Below are positions 14,523-21,931 of a stretch of 23,799 nucleotides of DNA, one piece after another (the stretch's first letter is position 1; each line of letters begins with the position of its first letter). The stretch spans positions 1 to 23,799 of the forward strand of contig NZ_DASUCC010000122.1 of NCBI RefSeq assembly GCF_035762905.1. The letters are read 5' to 3'. The DNA is from DASYTH01 sp035762905 (GTDB taxonomy: Bacteria; Actinomycetota; Actinomycetes; Mycobacteriales; Pseudonocardiaceae). The notes beneath the pieces were generated by a model. The model did no database searches and had not been told where the DNA came from. It saw only the letters and a program-made list of their open reading frames with translations. The position numbers and the translations under genes are program-made.

Positions 14523-16421
14523 TCAGCTCCGGTCGAACTCGGCGTCGATGACGTCCTCGTCGGATGCGGGTTGGGTGCCCGCGGCACCGTTGTCCTCGCG
14601 CGGCGATCCCGTGTGGCCGTTGCCGGTCGGCCGGGCGGCCGCGAGGCCGTGGTAGAGCTGCTGCAGCTCTGCGGTCAGCGACCGCACCCGGTCCAGCGGC
14701 GCCTCGTTCTTGACAGCGTCCCGGGCGTCGTTGATCAGCATCTCGGCGCGGGCCCGGTCGTGCGCCGCCGCGGCATCGCCGAGCTCGGCCAGCCGCCGCT
14801 CCACCTGGTAGGCCACCGAGTCCAGCTCGTTGCGGGCGTCGACGGCCTCGCGTACGGCCTTGTCGTCGGCCCGGTGCCGCTCGGCCTCGGCCATCATCCG
14901 CTCGACCTCGCCGGGGTCGAGGTTGGATGCCTCGCTGATCTCGATGCCCTGTTCGGCGCCGGTGTCCTTGTCGCGTGCCTTGACGTGCAGGATGCCGTTG
15001 GCGTCCACATCGAAGGTGACCTCGACCTGCGGCTCACCGCGCGGCGCCGGACGGATGCCGGTCAGCTGGAACCGGCCGAGCACCCGGTTGTCCGCGGCCC
15101 GCTCGCGTTCTCCTTGCAGCACAACGACGTCCACCGCCGGCTGGTTGTCCTCCGCCGTGGAGAACACCTCGGTGCGCCGGGCCGGGATCGTCGTGTTCCG
15201 CTCGATGATCTTCGTCATCACCCCGCCTCGGGTCTCAACCCCCAGGGACAGCGGGGTGACGTCGAGCAGCAGGACGTCGGAGACCTCGCCCTTGAGCACT
15301 CCGGCCTGGATCGCCGCGCCGATCGCGACGACCTCGTCCGGGTTGACCGTCATGTTCGGGTCCTTACCGCCGGTCAGCCGCCGCACCAGGCTCTGCACGG
15401 CCGGGATCCGGGTCGAGCCGCCAACGAGGATCACCTCGTCGATGTCATCCGGGCCGACCTTGGCGTCGGCCATCGCCTGCTGCACCGGGCCGAGACAGCG
15501 CTGCACCAGGTCATGGGTCAGCTCGTCAAAGGTGGACCGCCGGATCGTGGTGGTCAGATGTTTCGGTCCGGAAGCGTCAGCGGTGATGAACGGCAGGTTC
15601 ACCTGCGTCTGGGTCACCGAGCTGAGCTCGACCTTCGCCTTCTCCGCCGCCTCGAACAACCGTTGCAGCGCCTGCGGATCCTGACGCAGGTCGATGCCGT
15701 TGTCCTTCTGGAACTCGTCCGCGAGGTGGTCGACCAGCCGGCGGTCGAAGTCGTCACCGCCGAGATGCCCGTCGCCCGCGGTGGCCCGGACCTCCACCAC
15801 GCCGTCACCGACGTCGAGCAGGCTGACGTCGAAGGTGCCGCCGCCGAGGTCGAAGACCATCACGGTCTCGTGGCTCTTCTTGTCCAGCCCGTAGGCCAGC
15901 GCGGCCGCGGTTGGCTCGTTGATGATCCGCAGCACGCCGAGTCCGGCGATCTTGCCGGCGTCCTTGGTGGCCTGGCGTTGTGCATCGTTGAAGTAGGCCG
16001 GCACGGTGATCACCGCCTCGGTGACCTTCTCACCGAGGAACTTCGACGCGTCGTCGACCAGCTTGCGCAGCACCTGCGCGCTGATCTCCTCCGGCGAGTA
16101 CAACTTCCCGTGCACCCGGAAGCGGGCCAGACCTCCCGGCCCCTCGACGACATCGAACCCGACGGCCTTGGCCTCCTCGGAGATCTCGTCGTAGCGGCGC
16201 CCGATGAACCTTTTCGCCGAATAGATCGTCCCCTTCGGGTTCAGGATCGCCTGCCGCCGGGCCATCTGCCCGACCAGGCGCTCGCCGCTCTCCGTGAACG
16301 CGACCACCGAGGGCGTGGTGCGCGATCCCTCGGCGTTGGGAATCACGGAAGCCTCGCCGCCTTCCCAGGCCGCGATCACGGAGTTGGTCGTACCGAGGTC
16401 GATACCGACTGCCTTGGGCAT
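14523..16421 (-). CDS. dnaK: DnaK Hsp70 chaperone
   Basis: A 632-residue Hsp70. The ATPase domain shows GIDLGTTNSVIAAWEGG at the start, VPAYFNDAQRQATKDAG, NEPTAAALAYG, VFDLGGGTFDVSLLDV and the ILVGGSTRIPAVQ adenosine motif. The hydrophobic interdomain linker is in DVLLLDVTPLSLGVET, followed by the beta-sandwich peptide-binding domain and helical lid. The C-terminus ends with DEDVIDAEF, the usual acidic tail. The start at 16421 has AAGGAG six bases upstream. It refolds clients and feeds ClpB. Linkage to cbpA-cbpM and clpB rather than to a clear hspR suggests a second, stress-dedicated Hsp70 set. Confidence 0.96.
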   Translation of the reverse strand: MPKAVGIDLGTTNSVIAAWEGGEASVIPNAEGSRTTPSVVAFTESGERLVGQMARRQAILNPKGTIYSAKRFIGRRYDEISEEAKAVGFDVVEGPGGLARFRVHGKLYSPEEISAQVLRKLVDDASKFLGEKVTEAVITVPAYFNDAQRQATKDAGKIAGLGVLRIINEPTAAALAYGLDKKSHETVMVFDLGGGTFDVSLLDVGDGVVEVRATAGDGHLGGDDFDRRLVDHLADEFQKDNGIDLRQDPQALQRLFEAAEKAKVELSSVTQTQVNLPFITADASGPKHLTTTIRRSTFDELTHDLVQRCLGPVQQAMADAKVGPDDIDEVILVGGSTRIPAVQSLVRRLTGGKDPNMTVNPDEVVAIGAAIQAGVLKGEVSDVLLLDVTPLSLGVETRGGVMTKIIERNTTIPARRTEVFSTAEDNQPAVDVVVLQGERERAADNRVLGRFQLTGIRPAPRGEPQVEVTFDVDANGILHVKARDKDTGAEQGIEISEASNLDPGEVERMMAEAERHRADDKAVREAVDARNELDSVAYQVERRLAELGDAAAAHDRARAEMLINDARDAVKNEAPLDRVRSLTAELQQLYHGLAAARPTGNGHTGSPREDNGAAGTQPASDEDVIDAEFDRS

Positions 16422-16453
16422 TGCTGCTCCTTGTCGTATCCGGTTCCGGTCGA

Positions 16454-16981
16454 TTACCTGGCGATCGCGGTGTGCGGTCCCGCACGCTGGCCGAGCAGCC
16501 GGGCTGCCTCGTCGGCCACCTCGGGGTCGACCTGAACCTCGTAGCTGCTCGGCATCATCAGACGAATCGAGGAGAAGTCCCGGCGCCCGCCCTGCAACGC
16601 GTAGGCGATCAGCCCGAACACCGCGCCCACGACGGCACCGAAGATCAACCCGTACGCGGCCAGCACGAGACTTGCCACCAGCGGCTGGACCCAGTTGAAC
16701 AACCCGAAGAGCCAACCGATCAGCGCTCCGACCAGCGCGCCGGACCCAGCGCCGTGCAATGCCGCCCGGCCCCAGTTGAGCCTGCCGACGACCTGCTCGA
16801 CCATTTTCACGTCATTGCCGACGATGGCCACGTGCTCGACCGGGAACCGCTGGTCGGCCAGGTGGTCCACCGCACGCTCGGCCTCGCCATAGCTGGCGAA
16901 TGTGGCGACCGTGCGCCGCAGCTGGGCGCCGGGGGGATCCGTCGCGGAGTGTCCGTTTGCCTCGTCATTCATGAGTGTCAT
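16454..16981 (-). CDS. General stress protein 17M-like membrane protein
   Basis: A 175-residue protein. The N-terminal ~75 residues hold the fold of Bacillus general stress protein 17M (RRTVATFASYGEAERAVDHL and FPVEHVAIVGNDVKMVEQV). Next come two glycine-zipper transmembrane segments (GSGALVGALIGWLFGLF and LIFGAVVGAVFGLIAYAL) and a C-terminal soluble part ending in VADEAARLLGQR. The start ATG at 16981 has GGAG eight bases upstream; ATG 16972 is a weaker alternative. It is the first gene of the chaperone operon, 32 bases before dnaK. The exact role is unknown. Glycine zippers suggest oligomerisation or a membrane-integrity function. Confidence 0.85.
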   Translation of the reverse strand: MTLMNDEANGHSATDPPGAQLRRTVATFASYGEAERAVDHLADQRFPVEHVAIVGNDVKMVEQVVGRLNWGRAALHGAGSGALVGALIGWLFGLFNWVQPLVASLVLAAYGLIFGAVVGAVFGLIAYALQGGRRDFSSIRLMMPSSYEVQVDPEVADEAARLLGQRAGPHTAIAR

Positions 16982-17238
16982 GGCGTTTGCTCCGTTGTCC
17001 TTGTCGGCCAATGGCAGCTCACCGAAACGGTCCGGCCACATGGGCCAAGAATCGTTGTGCTCTATCTGTCGGGACGTGGTTGACCCGTGAATGTCCACCT
17101 TGGCCACGAGCGGATTCGCGTCGGTAACCTTTTGCAGCACACGGAGGATGGCAGAATCCCGGATAGCGCGCGTGCCCCTGCCAGGTTGAATTCGCCGACG
17201 CGGCTCGCGCTGACAGGTCGAAAGCTCAGCCTGTAGGC
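16982..17238. other. Divergent control region of operon and PucR regulator
   Basis: These 257 bases must contain the promoters of both the stress operon (leftward) and the regulator (rightward). I see no HAIR (CTTGAGT-type) or CIRCE element, so HspR or HrcA control is not supported. A short inverted pair ACAGG (17212-17216) / CCTGT (17230-17234) lies just before the regulator start and could be an operator. A TTGACC on the plus strand at 17080 lacks a good -10 partner. Promoters cannot be assigned with confidence. Confidence 0.45.
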
Positions 17239-18918
17239 ATGGTCACCAGCGGGTACCGTGAGAGCGTGGCTTCTGCCGGGCCGAGGAACGCGAACTCGTG
17301 GGGACGACCCCACCGCTCCGATCTGCGCAGTCTTTTAGTGCTGTCCATCAAGATGTTCAGCGACCGTGACGAGGAGCACATCCTAACGCTGGCCATGACC
17401 GCGGTCGCCTCCCTCGGCTCGTGTGTTGCCGAGGCCGGCTATCTGGTCCGCGACAAGTCGCTGGTGCCGGTGTCTTCCGGGCAAAAGCCGAACCATGCGC
17501 TCGACGACGCCGTGCAAGCCCTCGGCGGCGAGGACGGCGCGGTCACCACCGACGATGGTGCCTGGCGCTGGGCGTTCGCGTTGCGGCGGACCGGCGCGCC
17601 GGGCGGCTACCTGGTGGTACGCGCCCCCTCCGAGCCGTCCCGTGACGAGATCTTTCTGCTCAACGCGCTCGCCCAGCAGACCGCGGCGGCGATGTCGAAC
17701 GCGTCGCTGCGCCGGTTGTACGAGGAACGTGCCACGGGGAACGCCCAGCTCCTGCAGACGGTGTTCGACCTGGAACGGCGCTGCCAGGTGCACGAGGTGC
17801 TCATCAGAGCGATCACCACGGACGGTGAGCAGGGTATCGCCGATGCGCTGTCGGAGCTGACCGGACGCCCGGTCGCGGTCGAGGACCGGTTCGGGAACCT
17901 GCGGGCCTGGGCGGGTCCGGGCTGCCCGGACCCCTACCCGAAGCCGGCGGCGGAACGACGGGAGGAGGAGCTGCGCCGGGCGATCCGGCAGGGCGGCTCG
18001 ATCCGGCAGAAGGATCGCATGCTTGTCCTGGTCCAGCCGCGCGAGGAGATCCTCGGCGTGCTCGCGCTCATCGATCCCGAGAACACGGTCGATGCTCACG
18101 AGATGTTGGTTCTCGAACACGGCGCGATGCTGCTGGCGCTGGAGTTCACCCATCAGCACAAGCTTGCCGTGGTCGAGCTACGGCTGCGGCGCGAGCTGGT
18201 GGACGACCTGATCACCGGCACCGACGACGCGAGTGCCTACGCGCGGTCCGAGGCGGTGAGCCACGACCTGCGCGGGGCCCACCATGTCGTGGTACTGCGC
18301 TGGCCCGGGCTGAGTGACGACAAGTTGATCCGCGCTGTCGAGCACACCGCGGTCGGTCTGCAGCTGAAGATCCTGGTCGCCAGGGGATCGAAGCTGGTGG
18401 TGGTCCTCGTCCGTGGCCGACCGGACGTCCAGGCGCTGTACCGGGCGATCGGCAGAGAGCTCGGTACCACCACCGGCGCGATGGGCGTAGGCGGCCGCTG
18501 TGACTCCCCGGCCGACTTCCCCCGGTCGTACTTCGAAGCGGTCACGGCGTTGGAAATCCGGCTGATGTCGCGAAGCCCGGAGGGGGCCTCGTCCTACGAC
18601 GAGCTCGGCGTGTTCCGCATCCTGCACACCGGCGAAGACGGCACCGAGATCGAGCGGTTCGTGCACGACTGGCTCGGCGCCCTGATCGACTACGACTCCC
18701 GCCGCAACGCCGACCTGGTGCCGACACTGTCCCACTACCTTGAATGCGGCGGGAACTATGACCAGGCGGCAGCGGCGCTGCTGATCCACCGGAGCACACT
18801 GCGATACCGGCTGCAGCGCATCCGCGAGATCACCGGTTTCGACCTCGCCGACGTCGACCAGCGCCTCAACCTGCATCTGGCCACCCGGGCACAGAAAGTG
18901 CTCCAAGGAACCCCGTGA
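17239..18918 (+). CDS. GAF-CdaR/PucR-family transcriptional regulator
   Basis: A 559-residue regulator divergent from the stress operon. Residues ~25-165 form a GAF-like sensor (SDLRSLLVLSIKMFS, AEAGYLVRDKSL, GGYLVVRAPSEPSRDE, AQQTAAAMSNASL). A helical linker follows, then a second region with RFGNLRAWAGPG. The CdaR GGDEF-like middle domain (DLITGTDDASAYARSE, GAMGVGGRC, FPRSYFEAVTALE) and the C-terminal PucR helix-turn-helix (HRSTLRYRLQRIREITGF) complete it. The first ATG, 17239, lacks a strong ribosome site; GTG 17266 is an alternative. The ligand is unknown. Position makes it the candidate regulator of the chaperone-redox operon. Confidence 0.88.
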   Translation: MVTSGYRESVASAGPRNANSWGRPHRSDLRSLLVLSIKMFSDRDEEHILTLAMTAVASLGSCVAEAGYLVRDKSLVPVSSGQKPNHALDDAVQALGGEDGAVTTDDGAWRWAFALRRTGAPGGYLVVRAPSEPSRDEIFLLNALAQQTAAAMSNASLRRLYEERATGNAQLLQTVFDLERRCQVHEVLIRAITTDGEQGIADALSELTGRPVAVEDRFGNLRAWAGPGCPDPYPKPAAERREEELRRAIRQGGSIRQKDRMLVLVQPREEILGVLALIDPENTVDAHEMLVLEHGAMLLALEFTHQHKLAVVELRLRRELVDDLITGTDDASAYARSEAVSHDLRGAHHVVVLRWPGLSDDKLIRAVEHTAVGLQLKILVARGSKLVVVLVRGRPDVQALYRAIGRELGTTTGAMGVGGRCDSPADFPRSYFEAVTALEIRLMSRSPEGASSYDELGVFRILHTGEDGTEIERFVHDWLGALIDYDSRRNADLVPTLSHYLECGGNYDQAAAALLIHRSTLRYRLQRIREITGFDLADVDQRLNLHLATRAQKVLQGTP

Positions 18919-18961
18919 GTACCCGCCGAGAGCGCTACCGGGTGCTGACCCCGCTGTCCGC

Positions 18962-19115
18962 CGCACCACGCTGACCTGGGTCGAACGCCACTTCGGCTAC
19001 GGCATCGCCCGCGCCGGCCACACCGACACCACCACCACCTACATCAAAGCCACCCTCCACGAAGTCGCCACCGCCCTGGCCGCGATGACCGGCCAACCCG
19101 CCGGCGTCGAAGATC
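18962..19115 (+). pseudogene. Tyrosine integrase C-terminal remnant
   Basis: About 50 codons read LTWVERHFGYGIARAGHTD, TTTTYIKATLHEVATALAA and MTGQP. This matches the end of phage-type tyrosine recombinases, with the His of box C (GHTD) and the catalytic Tyr in TTTYIKA. The arm-binding and core domains are gone and a few residues appear deleted before GHTD. It begins 44 bases after the regulator stop. It is a second mobile-element scar beside a PucR gene. Confidence 0.65.
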
Positions 19116-19142
19116 CCGATCATCCGGCCAGCACCCGGCCGT

Positions 19143-19436
19143 TGGTGTACCACGTACATGCGGGCACCCGGCGAGGCGTCCGGGTCGTTCGCGCTGAAAG
19201 CGCGATGGACGAGTTGGCCCTCGCGCTGAACATGGACCCGATCGAACTGCGGCTGCGCAACAACTTCACCGGTGCGCACCGACCTGTTGGTCGGGCAAGT
19301 ACCTGGACGAGTGCTACCGCATCGGCGCGGCCCGGTTCGACTGGGCCGACTGTGGCCCGCACGGCCGCACCGATGGCGACCGGCTGGTCGGCATGGGCAT
19401 GGCCACCGGCCATGTTCCCCGCCCTGCGGTGAGGCG
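19143..19436 (+). pseudogene. Xanthine dehydrogenase-family Mo-binding subunit fragment
   Basis: Three frames on the plus strand encode adjoining pieces of the large molybdopterin subunit of the xanthine/aldehyde oxidase family. These are TYMRAPGEASGSFAL, then (after a lost base near 19195) ESAMDELALALNMDPIELRL and RNN, then WSGKYLDECYRIGAARFDW to LVGMGMATGHVP. Only about 95 of the usual ~700 residues remain. There is no start and there are two frame breaks, so it is non-functional. Its 3' end meets the convergent small membrane protein. Confidence 0.75.
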
Positions 19437-19817
19437 TCAGGTCGTGCCGCCCGACTCCCGCTCGAGCCGGTCGACCTTCCTGTGCAGGCCGTTGATCCGG
19501 TCCCGCATCCGGTCGAGTTCCTGGTTGGCCGTGAAGATGCCGTCCGCCGACAGCACGCACGCCCGTACCGCGACCACCAGCAACGGCAGCACCGTGCCGA
19601 CCAGAATGATCACCGTCAACACGACATGCCGGGTGATCGCGGCCGAGCACCCCTCGGACGGGTCGAAGGAGTAGAAGTACTCGCCGTCGCAGAGCACCTC
19701 GGTCCCGGTGAAGTCTTCCGTCACCGGCCTGAAGAAGAACACTCCCGCCCCGATCACACCGAGGACGGCGAGCGGGAACGACCACACCAACGGCCGGGTG
19801 ACAGTAGTGGAGAACAT
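19437..19817 (-). CDS. Small two-TM membrane protein with C-terminal coiled coil
   Basis: A 126-residue protein with a first membrane helix near residues 10-30 (VWSFPLAVLGVIGAGVFFF) and a short loop with two cysteines (VLCDGEYFYSFDPSEGC) that could pair outside the cell. A second helix lies near 68-90 (VVLTVIILVGTVLPLLVVAV), and a heptad-like cytosolic tail ends NGLHRKVDRLERE. I do not recognise a family. It stands alone between two decayed regions. Codon usage is normal for the window and the frame is intact, so it is probably real. Confidence 0.7.
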   Translation of the reverse strand: MFSTTVTRPLVWSFPLAVLGVIGAGVFFFRPVTEDFTGTEVLCDGEYFYSFDPSEGCSAAITRHVVLTVIILVGTVLPLLVVAVRACVLSADGIFTANQELDRMRDRINGLHRKVDRLERESGGTT

Positions 19818-19889
19818 CGCCGAAATCTACCGACGAAACCGACCCGAGTGTCCCAAATCGACGATCGCGACCGCGGCACCATGCTGCCC

Positions 19890-20106
19890 ACCGAACACTG
19901 CTGGCCTGCTTCGCCTCCCAAAACGCCATCCGCGACTACCTGGCCGACGGCCCGCTACTGGTCCCCGCCATGCCGTGGTCGCCTACGCCGAGCCTTTCGA
20001 GGTGGTCCGGGAACGCGTCGACGTGGTCATGCCCGCACGAATCGACGTGATCCTGGGCCAGTACGTCCTGAGTGCCGCCGAGCACCGGCATGAGCGGACC
20101 CGCTGA
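19890..20106 (+). pseudogene. Unidentified decayed coding remnant
   Basis: Within the 19818-20171 gap two plus-strand pieces in different frames have coding-like third positions. The first reads LACFASQNAIRDYLADGPLL up to about 19975. The second reads VVAYAEPFEVVRERVDVVMP and ends LSAAEHRHERTR at a TGA, 20104-20106. One frameshift would join them. No start is visible and I do not recognise the family. The rest of the gap holds only the leader of the next operon. Confidence 0.35.
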
Positions 20107-20124
20107 CCAATCCGTCAACCGTGC

Positions 20125-20135
20125 GTTACGGTAAC
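20125..20135. promoter_or_regulatory. GTTAC-G-GTAAC palindrome upstream of SRPBCC-ArsR operon
   Basis: A perfect 5-bp-arm inverted repeat lies 37 bases before the GTG start of the first SRPBCC gene. A/T-containing palindromes at this spot are typical of ArsR-family operators, and the operon's second gene is an ArsR regulator, so self-repression is plausible. It is short, so chance cannot be excluded. Confidence 0.35.
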
Positions 20136-20171
20136 CTTCGGTTTACGGATGCGGCGATGAGGAGGTCGACG

Positions 20172-20594
20172 GTGGCAGCGAGCTACGCGGTGCGCAGAAC
20201 GATCAACGCGAGTCCGGACAAGGTGTGGGCGGTGTTGACCGACGCGGCGGGTTATCCGGAGTGGAATACCGCGGTGGTGTCGTTGCGGGGTCGGATCGCT
20301 CTCGGTGAGAAGGTCAAGCTGGTGTCGGTCGTCGACCCCAAGCGGACCTTCACCCTCAAGGTCGCCGAGTTGGACCGGCCGCACCGGATGGTGTGGGCGA
20401 GCGGAATGCCGTTCGGGCTCTTCAAAGGCGTGCGAACCTATGAGTTACGCCCGAACGGCAATGACGGCACCGAGTTCGCCATGGCGGAGGAGTTCAGCGG
20501 ACCGCTCGCGCCGATGATCACCAAGGCGATCCCGGACCTGACCGAGTCCTTCGAGCAGTGGGCCGACGGGCTCAAACAGGCGTCCGAGGGCTGA
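20172..20594 (+). CDS. SRPBCC family protein (polyketide cyclase/START-like)
   Basis: A 140-residue helix-grip protein. The family pattern is an N-terminal strand (YAVRRTINASPDKVWAVLTD), the PEWN turn, beta strands such as VKLVSVVDPKRTFTLKVAEL and MVWASGMPFGLFKGVRTYEL, and the long C-terminal helix (DLTESFEQWADGLKQA). Such proteins bind hydrophobic ligands. The GTG at 20172 is preferred because AGGAGG lies six bases before it; the ATG at 20157 overlaps that ribosome site. One base separates it from the ArsR gene, so it heads a small operon. The ligand is unknown. Confidence 0.85.
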   Translation: MAASYAVRRTINASPDKVWAVLTDAAGYPEWNTAVVSLRGRIALGEKVKLVSVVDPKRTFTLKVAELDRPHRMVWASGMPFGLFKGVRTYELRPNGNDGTEFAMAEEFSGPLAPMITKAIPDLTESFEQWADGLKQASEG

Positions 20595-20595
20595 C

Positions 20596-20922
20596 ATGGC
20601 GCACGGTCTGCACCGCTCGGCCCTCGACGCGCTCGGCGATGCCAACCGGCGGTCGATCCTGGAGATCCTCAGCGGCGGGGCGGCCTCGGTGCAGCAGATC
20701 GCCGACCGGTTGCCGATCAGCCGCCCGGCGGTGTCCCGACACCTGCGGGTGCTCAAGGCGGCCGGACTGGTCGGCGACCACCCGGACGGGACCCGCCGCG
20801 TCTACCACCTGCGCGACGAGGGCGTCGAAGCCGTACGCGAGTACTTCCGCACGGTCTGGGGCGATGCGGCGGCCCGGTTCCGGATCACCGTGGAGAACAC
20901 GACGCCAGAGGACCAGGCGTGA
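20596..20922 (+). CDS. ArsR family transcriptional regulator
   Basis: A 108-residue winged helix repressor. The DNA-binding part reads ALGDANRRSILEILSGG, ASVQQIADRLPISRPAVSRH and LRVLKAAGLVGDHPDGTRR, with a wing and the C-terminal helix YFRTVWGD. No metal-binding ELCVCDL-type motif is present, so it is not a metal sensor of the classic type. ArsR genes of this subtype usually precede an AHSA1/SRPBCC gene, as here (GTGA overlap). It probably represses its own operon. Confidence 0.9.
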   Translation: MAHGLHRSALDALGDANRRSILEILSGGAASVQQIADRLPISRPAVSRHLRVLKAAGLVGDHPDGTRRVYHLRDEGVEAVREYFRTVWGDAAARFRITVENTTPEDQA

Positions 20923-21350
20923 CCGAGCCACTGGTGGTCGAGTTCGAGGTCGACGCGCCGCGCGGGCACGCGTTCGACACCTGGACGGCACGCTGCGGGC
21001 TGTGGTGGCCGAAAAGCCACACCGTCAGCGGCGACCCGGCGGCGATCACCTTCCAGCCACGGCCGGGCGGGCGGATCTTCGAACGCGCCGCCGACGGCAC
21101 CGAGCACGACTGGGGCGAGGTGCTCGACTGGGAACCACCCGGCCGGCTGCGCTACCTCTGGCATCTGTTCTTCGACCGGAGCGAGGCAACCGAGGTCGAG
21201 ATCACCTTCACCGAACAAGGCGGCCGCACTCTGGTGCGCATCGAGCAGACCGGCTGGGACCGCCTCGGCGAGGCCGGCCCACCCCGCCGCGACAAGACCC
21301 GACAGGCATGGACTGCGATCGGCGAGCAGTTCCGCCGCGCATGCCAATGA
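20919..21350 (+). CDS. AHSA1-type SRPBCC protein
   Basis: A 143-residue activator-of-Hsp90-homolog (AHSA1)-like START-fold protein. Typical parts are VVEFEVDAPRGHAFDTWTA, the WWPKSH segment, FQPRPGGRIFERAADG, DWGEVLDWEPPGRLRYLWHL and the EVEITFTEQGGRTLVRIEQT strand pair before a C-terminal helix. It starts with GTG overlapping the ArsR stop. The name reflects fold similarity only; bacterial members have no proven Hsp90 link. The ligand is unknown. Confidence 0.88.
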   Translation: MTEPLVVEFEVDAPRGHAFDTWTARCGLWWPKSHTVSGDPAAITFQPRPGGRIFERAADGTEHDWGEVLDWEPPGRLRYLWHLFFDRSEATEVEITFTEQGGRTLVRIEQTGWDRLGEAGPPRRDKTRQAWTAIGEQFRRACQ

Positions 21351-21373
21351 AGCACGATCACGAAAGGATCCCG

Positions 21374-21778
21374 ATGCCCGCAGGTACCAAAGCAGACCCC
21401 TGGCAGCTCACCACCGCGCCGGGCACCTCTCGGTACACCATGTACCGCGACGAGCAGGCCGACCCACCGGCCCTGATCTGCCAGGTCGGCTCCACCACCC
21501 TGAAATACCACCTGCGGGCCATCGAAGATCTGCACACATGGCTTGCCGCCCAAGCAGACTGGGTCGATCTTGGGGCCGCGGACGAGAAGAAGCCCGCCGC
21601 GCCGGGCACCGTCGAAGAATGGGGACGGTCCCCGGACAACCCGGTCGGCGGGTGGTACGGGCTACGCAACGGCTACCGCGGCCGATTCGGCATGTACCTG
21701 CCCCCGCTGCTGGAAGCACTCGGTCTCGCCGAGCTCACCCACCAGGCACGCAACAACCAGATCCGCGCGATCACCTGA
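21374..21778 (+). CDS. DUF6855-like conserved protein
   Basis: A 134-residue actinobacterial protein of unknown function, which I recall as the DUF6855 group. It starts MPAGTKADPWQLTTAPGTS and contains YTMYRDEQADPPALICQVGS, TTLKYHLRAIEDLHTWL, VEEWGRSPDNPVGGWYGLR and RGRFGMYLPPLLEALGLAEL. The start at 21374 has AAGGA at the right distance; an in-frame ATG at 21341 inside the previous gene is less likely. It is the last gene of the SRPBCC-ArsR operon, followed at once by a hairpin. Function not known. Confidence 0.8.
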   Translation: MPAGTKADPWQLTTAPGTSRYTMYRDEQADPPALICQVGSTTLKYHLRAIEDLHTWLAAQADWVDLGAADEKKPAAPGTVEEWGRSPDNPVGGWYGLRNGYRGRFGMYLPPLLEALGLAELTHQARNNQIRAIT

Positions 21779-21780
21779 CC

Positions 21781-21806
21781 CGTGCCACGTGGGAACCCAC
21801 GGCACG
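21781..21806 (+). terminator. Hairpin terminator after DUF6855-like gene
   Basis: CGTGCC and GGCACG enclose GTGGG-AA-CCCAC, with a two-base bulge on one side, giving an 11-bp stem that begins two bases after the stop codon. There is no T-run, which is common for terminators in GC-rich actinobacteria. Confidence 0.7.
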
Positions 21807-21854
21807 CCGAGCGGGGTGGATCTGGCAGGCACAGACCCCTGAGTTGGGGTGGGG

Positions 21855-21878
21855 TGTCGATGTGGGCGAGGCTCGTTC
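21855..21878 (+). promoter_or_regulatory. Candidate ECF42 promoter of the DGPF-sigma operon
   Basis: TGTCGA at 21855-21860 matches the -35 motif I recall for ECF42 sigma factors, and CGTTC at 21874-21878 could be the -10, although the 13-base spacing is short. It lies about 55 bases upstream of the DGPF gene, whose operon encodes an ECF42-type sigma, so self-activation is suggested. The -10 is weak. Confidence 0.45.
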
Positions 21879-21931
21879 GGAGTAAGGGGTGAGTGGCGGG
21901 AAGTGCCCGCCCGGTGAGGAGGAGCATCACC

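Larger units (their letters stand above)
5494..16981 (-). other. Predicted 11-gene chaperone-redox-protease operon
   Basis: Eleven minus-strand genes run without a clear internal terminator, except a possible hairpin before the last one. The junctions are: 32 bases (17M-dnaK), 4 (dnaK-grpE), 7 (grpE-dnaJ), ATGA overlap (dnaJ-cbpM), 6 (cbpM-clpB), ATGA overlap (clpB-trx), GTGA overlap (trx-UBP finger), 23-base overlap (UBP finger-FAD enzyme), 20 (FAD enzyme-protease) and 75 (protease-membrane protein). Such packing predicts one transcript and coupled translation. Co-transcription itself is inferred. Confidence 0.75.

Noticed and set aside
9971..16535. Very long plus-strand open frames (about 520, 535 and 715 codons) opposite clpB, dnaJ and dnaK
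   Set aside because: They are frame shadows of high-GC minus-strand genes: no recognisable domains, His/Asp/Gly/Arg-biased composition and no ribosome sites, while the minus strand encodes full canonical chaperones.
20919..21350. AHSA1-like protein as part of the chaperone system
   Set aside because: The name suggests an Hsp90 activator, but no Hsp90 gene is here and ArsR-AHSA1 pairs are common independent modules in actinobacteria.
20558..21778. 406-codon plus-strand frame as one protein
   Set aside because: Only its last 134 codons are a real gene; the upstream part is an out-of-frame shadow of the ArsR and SRPBCC genes.
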